Shown in pieces: positions 22,957-34,406 of a stretch of DNA of 64,000 bases. Position 1 is the stretch's first letter. Every line of letters starts with the position of its first letter. The notes beneath the pieces were generated by a model. It saw only the letters and a list, made by a program, of their open reading frames with translations, did no database searches and had not been told where the DNA came from. Source of the DNA: Hortaea werneckii (taxonomy: Eukaryota; Ascomycota; Dothideomycetes; Mycosphaerellales; Teratosphaeriaceae); the NCBI GenBank assembly GCA_037044905.1, contig JBAOKB010000034.1, positions 1-64,000 of the forward strand. The letters are read 5' to 3'. The translations under genes and the position numbers were made by a program.

Positions 22957-24687
22957 ATGGACATCCACGCCATGCTGAATGTGCCCACCGTCTCCATCAA
23001 TGGCCGCGAATACTACTCATCTGCAGGTCCGGCCTTCCCTTTGCCACTCGACAAAGTAAGTGCACCCCTACCATCCCTACGCCCAAGCCGAAAATCCTCC
23101 ACGCGCAGTATGAACGAAACTGACTGGCCAACGTAGGACGAGTCGGAGCGGTTGGACTTCCTCAATATCATGATCTACTACAAACAACCCGCCCAGCTGT
23201 ACCGGTCCCGACTATCCCGCGTCAATGGCTACGCCCGCGTGCTCGACGTCGGCGCTGGCACAGGCTGGTGGGCCAACCGGGTAGCCGAACGAGACGAAAA
23301 GGCCTACCGAGTCGTCGGCATCGACGTCGTCTCTCACTGGCCGCCCTTTCGTTTCAACAACCTCGAATTCATTCAGGTCAACTTCCTCGCGAGCGACAAT
23401 TGGCTTGTAGAGACCGACCATTTTCAACTCGTCCACGCCGCTTTGCTGTGTGGGTGTATACCTGACTATCCTGCTTTCTACCGGAGACTGCAAAGGTGAG
23501 GATTTTGCCACCCCGCCCTGACCGTCCCTTTCAGAAAGGAAAAGAAGAGGGAAAATTCCGGTCGCTCACCCTGAAAACTCAAAAGACACGTAGCCCCCGG
23601 CGGCTTCTGCGAACTCATCGAAATCGACTGGCGACCGCGTTGCGACGATCCCAACCGTCCACCGCATGAAGCAGCCGCCTTCCGCGAATTCTGGGATAAC
23701 CTCGACGCCGCCTCCCGTCAAGCAGGTCGTCCGATCGCCTACCGCGAAGATACCGATGCCCTCCTCGAGCAGGCCGGGTTCGTGAATATCGGGCACGAAC
23801 AGGTCCGGATCTTACTGAATTCCGATCACCTCGCCCCTGTCTCCCCGCCGTCCCCTACTGCCGCTGCCGCGCCCTCGAACCAGGCTATTGCTAATGATTT
23901 CCGACTGGTGAGTCCACGACTACCACGCCTCTGACTTCTTTCCGTTTGCCCCTCCCTCCCAAGACAAACAGAAAACAGTTGCAACCCACAGTCTTGAGAC
24001 AAGTTCTGATCAGGGATCTTCCTCCTTCTCCTCGGTAACAGGCTATGGGCTACCGCGGTTCCTGGAGCGCCATGTGCATGGAGCTCTTCACGCGCTATCG
24101 CGGCTGGACCCCCGCCGACGTCGACTACCTCGACCAACGCCTCGTCGAGGCCGTCAACCGCTTTTTGTGTCCTTTTTATTTCCACTTGTAAGTCCTATTT
24201 CTCTCTATGTCTTTTTCCCCTCACACCAAAAGAAAAAGGAGGAAAAAGAAGAGGAAAAGAAAGAAAGGGGGAAACAAGGGATAAACAGGAACAGGAAAAA
24301 AGAATCCCCTACCTACCTCTCTAACCCGTTCTCCTGGGTCTACACCCTCGAAACCTTTCGTGCCAGGGAGAAAAAAAAAAGAAAAAAAAAAGAAAACTAA
24401 CATGATTTCTTTCCTAGGCATTTCTGGACCGCACAGAAACCCTCGAATCAGGTATGCTAGCCTTTCCTCACCTTTCCTCGCCCGAATTCCCCGCAAACTG
24501 CCCTTCCTTCCACCACCCATTCCTCGCGCCAAGAAGAGAATCTTCAATTTTTTCACTCTGTTTTTTTCGTTTTTCTCTTCGTTTTTTTCCTCTCTCTTTT
24601 TTTTTTTTTTTTTTTTGCTGACGAACGTCTCCCCTTTTCCTCTGGGCTTCGCAGTCACCGCATACACGATTAAGACAAGCGCCTTGA
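22957..24687 (+). CDS. LaeA-like SAM-dependent methyltransferase
   Basis: Six-exon model: 22957-23055, 23137-23495, 23586-23907, 24042-24187, 24418-24451, 24655-24687; 330 aa. Start has an ideal CACCATGG context. The SAM motif I is VLDVGAGTGWWANRVAER, followed by VVGIDVV and the LaeA-type block PGGFCELIEIDWRPRCDD; the end resembles LaeA (FYFHLHFWTAQKP). LaeA-like proteins are nuclear or velvet-linked regulators of secondary metabolism and development; no biosynthetic cluster is seen here, so the target is unknown. The first four splice pairs are well supported. The last intron (203 nt, CTGAC branch site then a pyrimidine tract and CGCAG) adds 11 codons; without it the protein ends at a TAG at 24458-24460. 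Introns 4 and 5 (230 and 203 nt) are unusually long and homopolymer-rich. Confidence 0.83.
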
Positions 24688-25192
24688 TCGCCCTCCGCAT
24701 CCGCTCTCACTTGGGATAAGCGGAAGGGGACGACGACGACCACACGAAAAGCCCCTGCTTCATCGCATTTCCAGCCTGCGCGAGGACGGTCTGGATTTCT
24801 TTTTTTTTTTTTTTTTTCTCGGATCTAGTTTTTTTTTTTTTTCTTATTTCGGGAGGGGTTTCCCTTTTGGGTTTTTTATTATTCTTGATATTTTAGATAC
24901 CCATGGAAGCAATGAAGATTGTTTGTTTGTTTGTTTGCTTGGTCTTTTTTTTTTTTTTTTTTTTTTTTCCCCTTTGACTGTCTCTTCTTTTCCTTTTTTT
25001 CCTTTTTCTTTTTTTACCTTCATTTCCTTTCCGTTCCTTTTTTTTTTTTTTTTTTTTTTCCGTTTTCCTTTTGGGCTTCCCGAACATTTCCCTTCTATGT
25101 GTGTGTGTGTAATCATAGGAAGCAAATGTACTCGCTGTAGCATATTCTTCTTTCTTCTCTCTGTCTGCTCCTCTCCCTCTTTTGACCTCCCT

Positions 25193-25233
<41 letters not shown>

Positions 25234-26019
25234 CCTCTCCTTTCATTTCTCTCTCTTTTTATGCCCTTTCCTTTGACTTTCGGGGAGAAGAGGGGAAATG
25301 GCCGGGACAGGGGGGGGGGGGGGGGGGGGGGGGGGATTGTGTCCTTTTCATCCTTAGAAAAAAGGGCAACATGTAGGAATTAGTGCTTTATTATAGACGA
25401 CTAATCTTCCTCTCTCTCTCTCTTGCCCCTTTCTACTAATTGCCGGATCCTTCCAACCCCGCCGAGTCTTTGGAGAAAAAGAGCACACGCTTGCACACTT
25501 GCGCAACATAAAGGAATAAAATAAAGAAGGAAAAGAAGAGAGGAGAGGGAGAAAGAGAAAGAGAAAAACCAAGGAAAAAAAAAAAAAAAAGAAAAAGTTG
25601 CGATCAAAAAAAAAAAAAAAAAAAAAAAGGGCAAGAAGTAAGCTTTCGCTTCAAGTCATCATGTGTTAACAAATATACATACAAAAAAACGAAGACTATA
25701 AGACCCTCGCGAGGAAGAGTATACTCGGCGCTACTGAATGCCCTTAATTCTCCTTTCTCTACGTTTTCCCTCCCCCTTCCACTCCTAAATCATCATCTTC
25801 CCGATAGTAAGATCGGATTTCCCACTTGCTTGCCTCCGAAGGTACGAACGAGGTGGTTTCCCTCGTCGCCCTTAGCCAAGGCTCCCTCCTATAGGACCTC
25901 CATCGTAATAGTATCGCGCAGGTCGGGGCGGGGAGGAGGAGGGAGGGAGGGAGGGGAGAGGGATTAAGAGAAGTTAGGAGAAAAAGTATCACCCCACCCT
26001 TCTCTCGCTGTCGTATTCC
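24688..26019. other. Homopolymer-dense convergent intergenic region
   Basis: Between the convergent methyltransferase and dld1 genes. It holds T18 (24800-24817), T14 (24829-24842), T24 (24945-24968), T22 (25038-25059), C37 (25194-25230), G25 (25311-25335), A16 (25575-25590), A23 (25606-25628) and GGGA repeats near 25930-25955. Open frames here encode only Phe/Lys/Pro/Gly runs and are not genes. Confidence 0.6.
25194..25335. repeat. Poly-C (37) and poly-G (25) pair
   Basis: Thirty-seven C residues at 25194-25230 and 25 G residues at 25311-25335, 80 bp apart. Being complementary, they could pair into a hairpin on either strand or form quadruplex/i-motif structures; that folding is inference. 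Confidence 0.85.
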
Positions 26020-28362
26020 TTACCACTCCTGCACCTCCCCCGGCTTCGGCCGCTGCGCCCGCACAATCTTATCGCAGTTGAGGAGACAGAGGGGATCGAA
26101 GGCTTTCTTGAGCTGCGCGATAGCGGAGAGAAAGTAGGCGTTAGCAGATGGACTCCCATTTCCAAAGAAAAAAAAAAAAAAAAAAGAGAGAACAATGACT
26201 TGCTCTGTTGATCGTTTTGGAGGTGGTGGGTATGAAGGAAGGAAAAAGGTGGGGGGGGGGGGGGGGGGGGGGGGAAGGGGAGCAAGGGGGAAAGAAGGAG
26301 GCAAGGGGGAAAAAAAAAAAAAAAAAAAACCAATGGGCCGTACCGCACCGCAGCGCAGCGCAGCGCAGACGCAGCCCACGGGAAAAGGGGCGAGGTGATG
26401 TTAGACCGAAGAAATAGGTCAAAGGACCCTTTCACCCAACCCGAAAGGCAAAAAATCAAAGCCAAAAAGCAAAAGAAAAAGGGAGGCAAAAAAAAAAAAA
26501 AAAAAAAAAAAAGAACACCCCTCCCGCCAGAAGAAAGAAAGAAAGAGAAGAGAAAAAGAAAAAGGAAAAAAAAAAACAAACCGACCTTCCTCATCAAATC
26601 CACCCCCTCCCTCCCAACCTCATGTTCCAAATAATCCCTCTTCACCATCCCAACCCCATGCTCCCCCGTCGCCGTCCCCTCCATCTCAATCGCGCGTTTC
26701 ACCATCCTATGCACCACCCCCTCCGCCACATCATGTTCGGAATCATTATACAGAATTATGGCGTGGAAATTCCCATCGCCTACGTGGCCGACTATACTCC
26801 CCATCAACCCGGACGCGGCTATGTCGGACTTCGTGGACTCGATGATGGAGGGGAGGAGGGAGATGGGCACCGCGACGTCCGTCGTCCAGACGTGGTCGGT
26901 GGGAGACCGTTTGCGGGCCATGACGGACCAGAGGGCTTCTTTGCGCGCGGACCACAGCTCACTCGCTTCCTCGGGCGTGCGCGCGAACTCGAAGGTTTTG
27001 CTTCCCGTGGTTTTCGCCAGGGATTGCACGAGGGAGATGTGTTCTTTCACTGCCGAGGGCGTTCCGGCGAATTTGAAGAATAAAGTGGGTTGTTCGGCCC
27101 AAGTGCGGGAAGTGCTGCCGACGGCGTTGATGCAGGACATTTGGACGTCGTCGAGGATTTCGATCGCGGCGATGGGGACCCCCGCGCCGACGACGCGGAA
27201 GACGCAGTTGGCTGCTTCGCGGACGGTGGGGAAGGTGCAGACGGCGACGGAGGTGTTTTGGGGTAAGGGGATGATTTTTAGGGTGGCTTCGGTTACGAGG
27301 CCGAGGGTCCCTTCGCTGCCGATGAAGGTCCGGGTTAGGTCGTAGCCGGCGCTGCTTTTGCGCGGGCGTTGTTTGGTTTTTACGATGGTGCCGTCGGCGA
27401 GGACGACGGTGAGGGAGAGCACGTAGTCGCGCATGGTGCCGTATCGGTAGGCGTTGGTGCCGGAGCAGCCGGTTCCTACCATCCCGCCGATCATGGCGCC
27501 GGGGCCGGGGTCTGGGGGGAAGAAGAGGTTGTGTTCTGCTAGTTCCTCGTTCAGGAATTCCCATCCTACGGCCGGCTGGACGACGACGTCGAGGTCTTCT
27601 TTGTGCAGGTTGAGGATCTTGTCCATGCGTGAGAAGTCGATGCAGATCCCGCCTCGGGTGGCGGCAAAGTGGCCTTCGAGGGAGGTGCCGCCGCTGTAGC
27701 CCGTGACGGGGATTCGTCGTCGGTGACACACCTTCATGACTTCGGATACTTCCTCTGTGCTTCCCGGCATCACGACCGCAAATGGCTTGTCACCAGGTAG
27801 TGTAGGGTACGAGCTCCATTCGCTACCGGAATGCTGCTTCAGGTTGTCCTCTTGGGTGGAAATGTTCTCCTCGCCCACTATCGCCCGGAAATCGGTCCAT
27901 GCCGCTTGCAGGTTGGCGGGGGAGGTGTTGTGTTGGGGTGGTTCGGTCTGGGAGAGGGGCAGCGTGGATGCGGTGTCCTGGTATCCGGATCGGTCACTAC
28001 CTAGATACCATCCGCCTGCGATGCCGACCGCGAGCACTAGGGTCTCTGTCAGTGTCTGGTCTCATCGGTAGTATCATTGTTCGTCTTCTCTTACCAAATG
28101 GGACCATCCATCCTGGGGAGCCTCTTGCTGCCTTCTGGGCCTCTCGGATCTGGGCGAAACGGGCTTGCTCGGCACGTTCCCGGTCGACTCTTTCGTTGGT
28201 ACTCTGGTATAGCTGGCCCTTGAAGTCTTCCTTCCCTTCATCCGAGTTTGTCGCATAGCATCGGCGGGCAATGGCAGGAGCGGTCCATGAATGCGGTCGA
28301 GAGCGGGATGGATCGAGGAATTGGCGGCGGAGTAGGTGGCGTGGGAGAGGGGTGCGAGACAT
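26020..28362 (-). CDS. dld1: D-lactate dehydrogenase (cytochrome), mitochondrial
   Basis: Three exons on the minus strand: 28095-28362, 26586-28036, 26020-26112; 603 aa. The enzyme oxidises D-lactate to pyruvate with FAD and passes electrons to cytochrome c in the mitochondrion. An Arg-rich presequence (RRCYATNS near 34-40) is followed by a membrane anchor (LAVGIAGGWYLG). The FAD-binding type 4 domain has PVTGYSGGTSLEGHF and VVQPAVGWEFLNEEL with GGMVGTGCSGTNAYRYG; the C-terminal cap ends in GEHGVGMVKRDYLEHEVG and DPLCLLNCDKIVR. Intron 1 (58 nt) is standard. Intron 2 (473 nt, 26113-26585) has a weak GTCGGT donor, carries A and G runs (T and C on the coding strand) and has no stop in the upstream frame. 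Joining RK to LKKAFDPL matches the family, so the model is firm. Confidence 0.92.
26168..26512. repeat. Homopolymers inside dld1 intron 2
   Basis: On the + strand: A18 (26168-26185), G24 (26251-26274), A20 (26310-26329), a short GCGCA repeat (about 26348-26369) and A25 (26488-26512). On the transcribed strand these are long T and C runs. They explain most of the excess length of this intron over the 42-99 nt usual in the window. Confidence 0.85.
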
Positions 28363-30239
28363 GGTGCAATGCTACATATATGTCTGTCCGTCCGTCCGTC
28401 TGTCTGCCTGTCTATGCTTGGAGCACAACCGGAAGATGTGCTTTGCTATACTGTACTCCACCAAGATGGCAGAGGAAGGTCAAAATAAGAGTGCGGCAGT
28501 GTTCATATAGCACGTGAACGTTCCCGAACCCTTCGCAGTGGTAAGGACTACCTGAAAGGGACGTGAAAGGTATGGGGATTCTTTTAAGTTATGAACCTCA
28601 TCATCTTTCTCCGCACTCGACTCGGCATCACAGCACAGGAAGCTCTGGCTCTTAGCTTCAGCTACACAGTACTAACTTATAAGTCCCGTCTACCGTCCTC
28701 AGCTGTCTTACCTCCGCAATTGCCGTCTCGGCCTACCTACCTCTATCTCCTTACCCAGGCACCTAGGCAAGTAAATCGGACTTGAAGCCTGAGGCCAACC
28801 AATCGAATCCCCCGCCTGATGGACCGTGCTCAAGCTGAATCTCCGCTCCGCTCGCTGCCAGAAAAGTTCCCTTCACCACTCACTCTCTCTCTCTCTCCTT
28901 CTCTTCTTGCCTTCAAGCGCCGTCCTCACCAATGCCGCGTTTCTTTGCTCACACACCGACGGCGACATCCTTGTCTGCTTCGTCCGCATTTCTCTCCGTC
29001 CAGGCGAGATGGGAATTGCGATGGCAAATGAGAAATTCGGAGTAATCTTCACTTCCACACAATGCGAACCCTCTTGACCGTTGGGTCTAGAGGCTCTGGC
29101 AACTGCCCGTGAGGGCCTACCATGAACTCTCCCCCATGGTTGCATCCGGCATCAGAAAATCCAGCCTCTTACGTGGGGGCTATGGGAGCTGGTGCGAAGA
29201 TGGTCTGTCCGCTTCCTCTTTTTTGAGAGAGAGGTTGGGACAATGACTTTAGTGCAATACGCGGCGTACCCTATCGCTCCTCTCCTCCTTTCGGGGGAGT
29301 TGGGGGCGATAGACGGTATCATTCGATTCCGATTACTCTGGTGAGGACGGCGCTTCATCCTTCTTTCTTTTGCCAGTAAGCTACTTCCCCCTTCCCTCTT
29401 CTGCATCTTGGAGGGTTGATGGTGGAGTCGAGGATACTACTAACGGCATGTGTATATCCTGTGCCGGAACACGCGCGAAGAACATTTACGCCTGCCCACG
29501 TCGGCCGTCATGTCAGCCTTGCCTTCGCCTCTACATCAGTCTGTCATGGACAAGAAGAGGCGGCAAGGAAGACAGCTGGGAAGAAAGAAAACCGAGGGGA
29601 AGTCTGACATGCAACGCCTACAACACAGCGAATCCGGCCCAGTACCTGCCTTCGTCGCCTCTCCTTGGATCTCCACCTCTCGAGTCCGTCCATCATCCGC
29701 CTACGAAACGTACTGCACTTCCCTCGCCTACTGTATTGGAGGGTGAGGTGCCTGGGAAGAATGTGGCAAGGAGAAAACTTTAAGACAGGCAGCAGGATGC
29801 ACAAGTTCATGCACTCAAAAGCTGAGTCGAATAGAGGTAGGGTGTTGGTTCTTTTTACTCTTTGTTAGTTTCCTTATCGTTGTTTTTTTTTTTTCTTTAC
29901 CTTCTTTGATTGCTTTCGACAAGTGAGACGTCCTCTTCTTAACCATCGCTCGAAAATCTAGAAGATTCAATATGAAATCAAACAATATGAAATCAACCCT
30001 TCTTCATGGGAAAGACAAACCCATCACATCTTCTCATGGAAACCTCTCAAGTTATGCCGTAACATGGCGCCATCTACCTTTTCCCTCTCCAATACCCAAA
30101 AAATAAACAAAAAAATATGAAAAAAAAATGAAATGAAATGAAATGAAGAGAAAAATTAAAAAATGGTATAAAATCATGGCTTCAAAAGAGCAAGCCCGGC
30201 TCCGGGACTAGTAGACCACCACTCGCTCCTTTTCACCCC
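28363..30239. other. Intergenic, dld1 to the 30-33 kb gene
   Basis: About 1.9 kb. A TGTC/CGTC-type microsatellite at 28381-28413 lies within 50 bp of the dld1 start, in its promoter or leader. Short frames around 28.8-29.8 kb are not convincing. Near 30124-30150 there is a GAAAT tandem repeat in AT-rich sequence, likely the 3' end of the minus-strand gene at 30.3 kb. Confidence 0.4.
28381..28413 (+). repeat. TGTC/CGTC microsatellite next to dld1 start
   Basis: An imperfect tetranucleotide repeat (units TGTC, CGTC, TGCC) starting 19 bp upstream of the dld1 ATG. It is probably in the 5' untranslated region or core promoter. Confidence 0.6.
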
Positions 30240-30640
30240 TTATACCTGTACCCCTCCTCCCCCTCCTCCCCCTCCGATCCCAGTCCCCCTCATCCTCTCC
30301 CCTTCCTCAACCCCAAACCCAAAAACCACCCGATACAGATCCCGCATCCACGCCCACTGCTTTCCTGCTCCCCCTCCTCCCGTCCCTCCCGTCCCTCCTT
30401 TTCCCGTACCTGAAGCCTTCCCAGCAAGCCAAACAACCGATCCCGCCACCTCCGCCGCCCCGAGTCTCCGAACGGGGTACGAATCGATCCCCGCCATCGT
30501 CTCGTCGTGCCGGACTAGGTCTTGAAAAGATCTCAGCGTCTGGCGTTGCCAGGGCAAGGTCCCGAAGGCCGTGGGAGGGAGGTGGGCGATGTAGTGTTGG
30601 AAAGTCTCGGGGGGGGTGGGACGGGTTGGTTGAGGGGTTT
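30240..30640 (-). other. Displaced C-terminal coding segment of the preceding gene
   Basis: In the frame one base away from the annotated one, this interval encodes an ordered-looking domain: ETFQHYIAHLPPTAFGTLPW, SFQDLVRHDETMAGIDSYPV, RRLGAAEVAGSVVWLAGKA and QWAWMRDLYRVVFGFGVEEG. The annotated frame over the same bases is only Arg/Gly/Pro-rich. The switch falls at C8 runs on the coding strand. No intron with acceptable ends explains it. Confidence 0.6.
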
Positions 30641-32899
30641 TTGGGGGGGGAGGAGGAGGAGGAAGAGGAGGATAAGGAGGGGTTGGCGGGGTTGGGAGGA
30701 TGGGAAGAGGAAGAGTGCCGGACGTAGCCTGTTTGCATGCCTGCTTTGAGGAGGAGGTAGCGGAGGCGGGTGAGGTGGGCGGCTTCTTCTTCTTGTTGTT
30801 GGGTGGATGGAGCAGTGACAGCGGAAGAGGACGGTTGGGGTTTCTTCTTCTTCCCCGCTGTAGCTGTTGAAGAGGTCCGTTGGGATGTCACGGACTCGCT
30901 GTATCCGCTTAGCACTGAGGCGTTGCTTGACCAGCGTTCGTGGTGGTGGCCTGCTCGTCGCGCTGAGGAGGAGGAGGTGGAGCCGTGGTGGTTGGGGTGG
31001 TGGTTGCTTGCGGGTCCGAGGACGAGGATGTTGGGGACGGTGACGGAGTCTGGGGATGAGGCCGCTGAGGAGGTCGTGTCGTCGAAGATTGTTGTTGGGG
31101 TTTCGGGAACTATGGCTGCTGCTGAGCCTGCGGGTCCTGTGGGGGCGTCATGGTATTGTCGGTTACTCATGCTGGAGTTTGATCGGGGTTCTGACCGGTT
31201 GGAGGATAAGTTGAATGGGTTCTGGGGTGGGGAAGTAGATTGGAAGGTCGTCTGGCTTGGTCGGGGGGTTCCTCGTTCGGGACGAATCTGGGTCCAGCCT
31301 TCTCGGAAGAGATCGCATAGTTCCCAGCAGGCTTGCACGGCGGATCCTAGGAGTTCTTCATCTGCTGCTGTCCCCTCCCGCGTGCTTTGGCGTAGGTTGA
31401 AGAGCATTTCGGCTAATGACCAGCATGCTCGGAGAAGGGCGTCTGTCTCTTGTGGCAAGGATGTCCGCTGTTTCATCAGGCGATGGCACATGGTGATGTA
31501 AAAGTCTAGAGTGCGTTCGTTGAACGCCTCCGGCAGACTACTAGGGTGGGTGTTGTAAAGATGATTGTTCAGCTCAAAGCTAACCCTCAACACCGAGTCG
31601 CTAGCCTCGTCCCCTCGCTGTCTCGCATCGAATAAGCTCTGGCAGAAATCTCGACAGAGCTCCAAAGTCGGAATTACTTGTGAAGCATGGTCCGCATCGC
31701 GGTAATCGTACAATTGCTGGCACAGACGCCAACAGCTGCGCCAGGCCTGTTCTTGCATGCCCTGCTTTCCTGCGAATTTGAATGTGCGCTGTCGATGAGT
31801 CGATGAGAGTGTTGCAAGAGTGTTGCAAAGCGTCCAGCATTCGCTCAGTGCCGTTCGAAGCGCCGTCACTTCTTCCTCGGCGTTGTCGAGAGATTGCTGC
31901 ATAGCGTTGTTCATAGCACCGTCGCCAATGAGCCCCGCCGTGTCAGGATCCTCGGTGTCATCCATATCGCGGTCAAACTCTTCGGGAACATCTGTTGGCT
32001 TTAGCTGACGGCCCACACGTTCAAATTTGGCACGGGAGAGGTTTATACCTTCGAGTGAAGAAGTCCGCCGCTTCTTCCTCCATTCCTCATCAAGCTCCTG
32101 AGCCGACTGCGCTCGCGGCGTAGATCGGTCAACAACACGAGGCACGTCAGTTTTTACTGGTGACACTGCTGCGAGTTTCTGCATCAAAGATCAGCATCAA
32201 GTAGATCTGGACTGCGACATAATCCAGCCCACCTTCTCTACCGGGCTGGAGACAGCTTCTGGTGAGTTTAGAGAGACGACTGTAGCCTCCGAACTCCCAG
32301 CCTCAGACTCCTTGCTAGAAGCGGTTTCTCCAAAGGATCGAAAGGTCGTCGGGGCGTGGATGACTGACTGCGGCTCGTCTTTGGTAGAGTCCGAACGGAA
32401 GCGAGCAGGGAGCTGGGTATCGATTTTGTGCACGCGATCCTGGAATTGTTATGTTAGACTTGCCATCGCAGAGGTGAAGGTGATAGAATGTGCTTACGCT
32501 TGTTGCACTCTGAGGACTCGTAGTCTCTTCCGGACTAGTGATCTCAATATCAGGCGATTGGACTTCGCCATCTGCTTGCGGTGACTTCGCTTCGCCTTCT
32601 TCCTGCGCATCTTCGTCGATCTCCGTGCTTTCGGTCCCGTTCGAGTCAACGGGAGAAGGTTCAATCTGTTGAGGATATGGGCTGGGAGGTGGCGCAAGCG
32701 AGTCAGATGGGCCTGAAGATCTATAAGGCTCTCTTAGTACGCTAGAGTCTTCATACCAGTAAAGGTTGCCTCACCGGTTGGAAGTGGCTTGGAAGCTGTT
32801 CTGGTACGGCGCAGGTGAATTGGGGGAGTCAGAGTAGGGCGAGAATGCAGAGGATAGGCCGTTCGTTGGCGAAGGCATTAGTGGGCTCTTCAATGCCAT
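30307..32899 (-). CDS. Conserved-looking fungal protein of unknown function, probable C-terminal frameshift
   Basis: Four exons on the minus strand: 32775-32899, 32498-32720, 32233-32439, 30307-32178; 808 aa as read. I do not recognise a named family. The N-terminus is Pro/Ser/Glu-rich; a helical core with many Trp/Cys/Leu follows (ECWTLCNTLATL, WRSCWRLCQQLYDY, LRACWSLAEMLFNLRQ), looking like repeated helical hairpins, then a long Ser/Thr/Pro linker. After two 8-base C runs (30613-30650) the frame turns into Arg/Gly-rich sequence, while the neighbouring frame down to 30240 reads YIAHLPPTAFGTLPWQRQTL and WMRDLYRVVFGFGVEEG, which looks like the true C-terminus. One base too many in a C run would explain it. 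The three introns (54, 58, 54 nt) are standard. Confidence 0.72.
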
Positions 32900-33373
32900 A
32901 TCGGCCAGTATTCGGTTGGTCGAGTTTCTTAGCACTTTTGTAGCCCTTTAGAAAAGCATTGCGACTCGTCGATTCGACTTGCGGAGTTCAATGAGTAGTG
33001 GCAATGGACATTACAGGTGGGGTATCAGCCGTACGATCAATGCCACGGCTTTCCGGTGAGAGCAGGCCTAAGTCGGTTGGTGATAACGAAGTCGGCGTGT
33101 CGATGCTGCCAGACGACGCGTCTACAATGTCGGAAGCAGTACAATGTAAATATCCCCATCAACGAACCTCACCGTCCCGTGTGGTCCAACGAAGAACAAG
33201 TTCCTCGCGCAGGAACCAACTCGTTCGTCTCGGTGAAGCTATGGCCCTCCGCCGCCAGATCCACGGCAGCATGGGAGTAGGCACATAAACGAGACGCAGA
33301 GACGGATCAAGCTCTTGCGCGCCGCAGAAACAGACGCGGTCCAGCAGCACCGTCGGCAGTAGGACTCCCCAAT
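32900..33373. other. Upstream region of the 30-33 kb gene
   Basis: Should hold the promoter of the minus-strand gene starting at 32899. A 96-codon + strand frame here has no recognisable features. Confidence 0.35.
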
Positions 33374-33889
33374 CTACCGTTCGCCCCGGTGCGCTTCAGT
33401 CAAAGCGAAGAACGATAGCAAAGCCGGAACCGACCACTCACGAAGCAAGCTGCAACTGACATCCAACAGCTGTGTGTGTTGGACAGCCGCAACGCGGACG
33501 GGCGGGGAGAAACAACAGTAGTGAACATGGGCGGCCCAGCACGAGCGAACGCGTCCTTCAAGCTCCCGATCCGCGGTCTGTTCCTCTCTTAAGCGCTGAG
33601 GCGCAGCCAAGCTTTTGCCGAACCAATGCCTGGGATCGTTCGTAGGCGGTAGTGCGTTCTCGTCCTGCAGCATTCCGCTGGCGGTATCACTCGCCGGGGG
33701 AGACTGACAAGGTATCTGATCCTTTTGCGGCACCGGAATCTGGATGATGGATTTCTGCTCCCTAACGAGTCGGTGGAGACGTCTTTGATAGTGTCTTATG
33801 TTGGTGGCTGACATATTGAATCGTTGCAATATTTCAATGGGTATTGTTCGTAACATGCAGGAGGGGAGGGGAGATGAAAGTGGTTGCAA
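33374..33889 (-). CDS. Doubtful hypothetical protein
   Basis: A 171-codon open frame, or 146 aa from the internal Met at MSATNIRHYQRRLHRLVREQ. The N-terminal part is basic and helical. The rest shows RHWFGKSLAAPQRLREEQT and a Cys/Trp-containing stretch. No family, signal peptide or membrane segment was recognised and neighbouring exons were not found. It may be a chance frame in a 1.5-kb gap. Confidence 0.22.
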   Translation of the reverse strand: MQPLSSPLPSCMLRTIPIEILQRFNMSATNIRHYQRRLHRLVREQKSIIQIPVPQKDQIPCQSPPASDTASGMLQDENALPPTNDPRHWFGKSLAAPQRLREEQTADRELEGRVRSCWAAHVHYCCFSPPVRVAAVQHTQLLDVSCSLLREWSVPALLSFFALTEAHRGER

Positions 33890-34406
33890 GCGCTACTAAG
33901 GTCATTTTCTATTAAAGTCCGCATGTGGCTTTGGACAACCTTTTGACGCCTGACTGAACTAGTCCTCGACGTGATGTTGGTCGCCAGCACGCACTATAGT
34001 GTTGGGCATTGACCGTTCCGGGAAGTTGAAGAGACGAGAATGGCTGAGAATGCAGTAATGAAACTGGGTACATGAGCGTCTTTATGACGGGCGTGTCAGG
34101 ATAGGTCGTCGGGGCAGATCCTACATAGCTCCCGAGGTTGCTTAGTACTGCGACAAGAACGTATGGGATGGACTGCGGTTGTCACACAGAACGTATTTGG
34201 TTGGCTGCATGTACATTAGGAATTACATTGAGTAGTGCAATTCGAAGACCAGAGATCCAAAAAGAAACGGTAATCCAGCGAACGTATCTAGGGTATCGAA
34301 GCGGAACAAAAGCAAATTCCCCCTGCCCGCGAACGCCTAAGCACCATGCTTCCCAAACACAATCAAACAATCCAAAAGAAAAGAAAAAAGTAGGAAACTC
34401 TACATC
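33890..34406. other. Intergenic before ypt4
   Basis: About 500 bp that should include the ypt4 3' untranslated region. Nothing else is recognisable. Confidence 0.35.

Noticed and set aside
24893..25634. Open frames encoding Phe-, Lys-, Pro- or Gly-runs
   Set aside because: Pure translations of homopolymers without any complex sequence.
26622..27345. Several 150-256-codon frames on both strands
   Set aside because: All overlap dld1 exon 2, whose frame is fixed by many conserved blocks.
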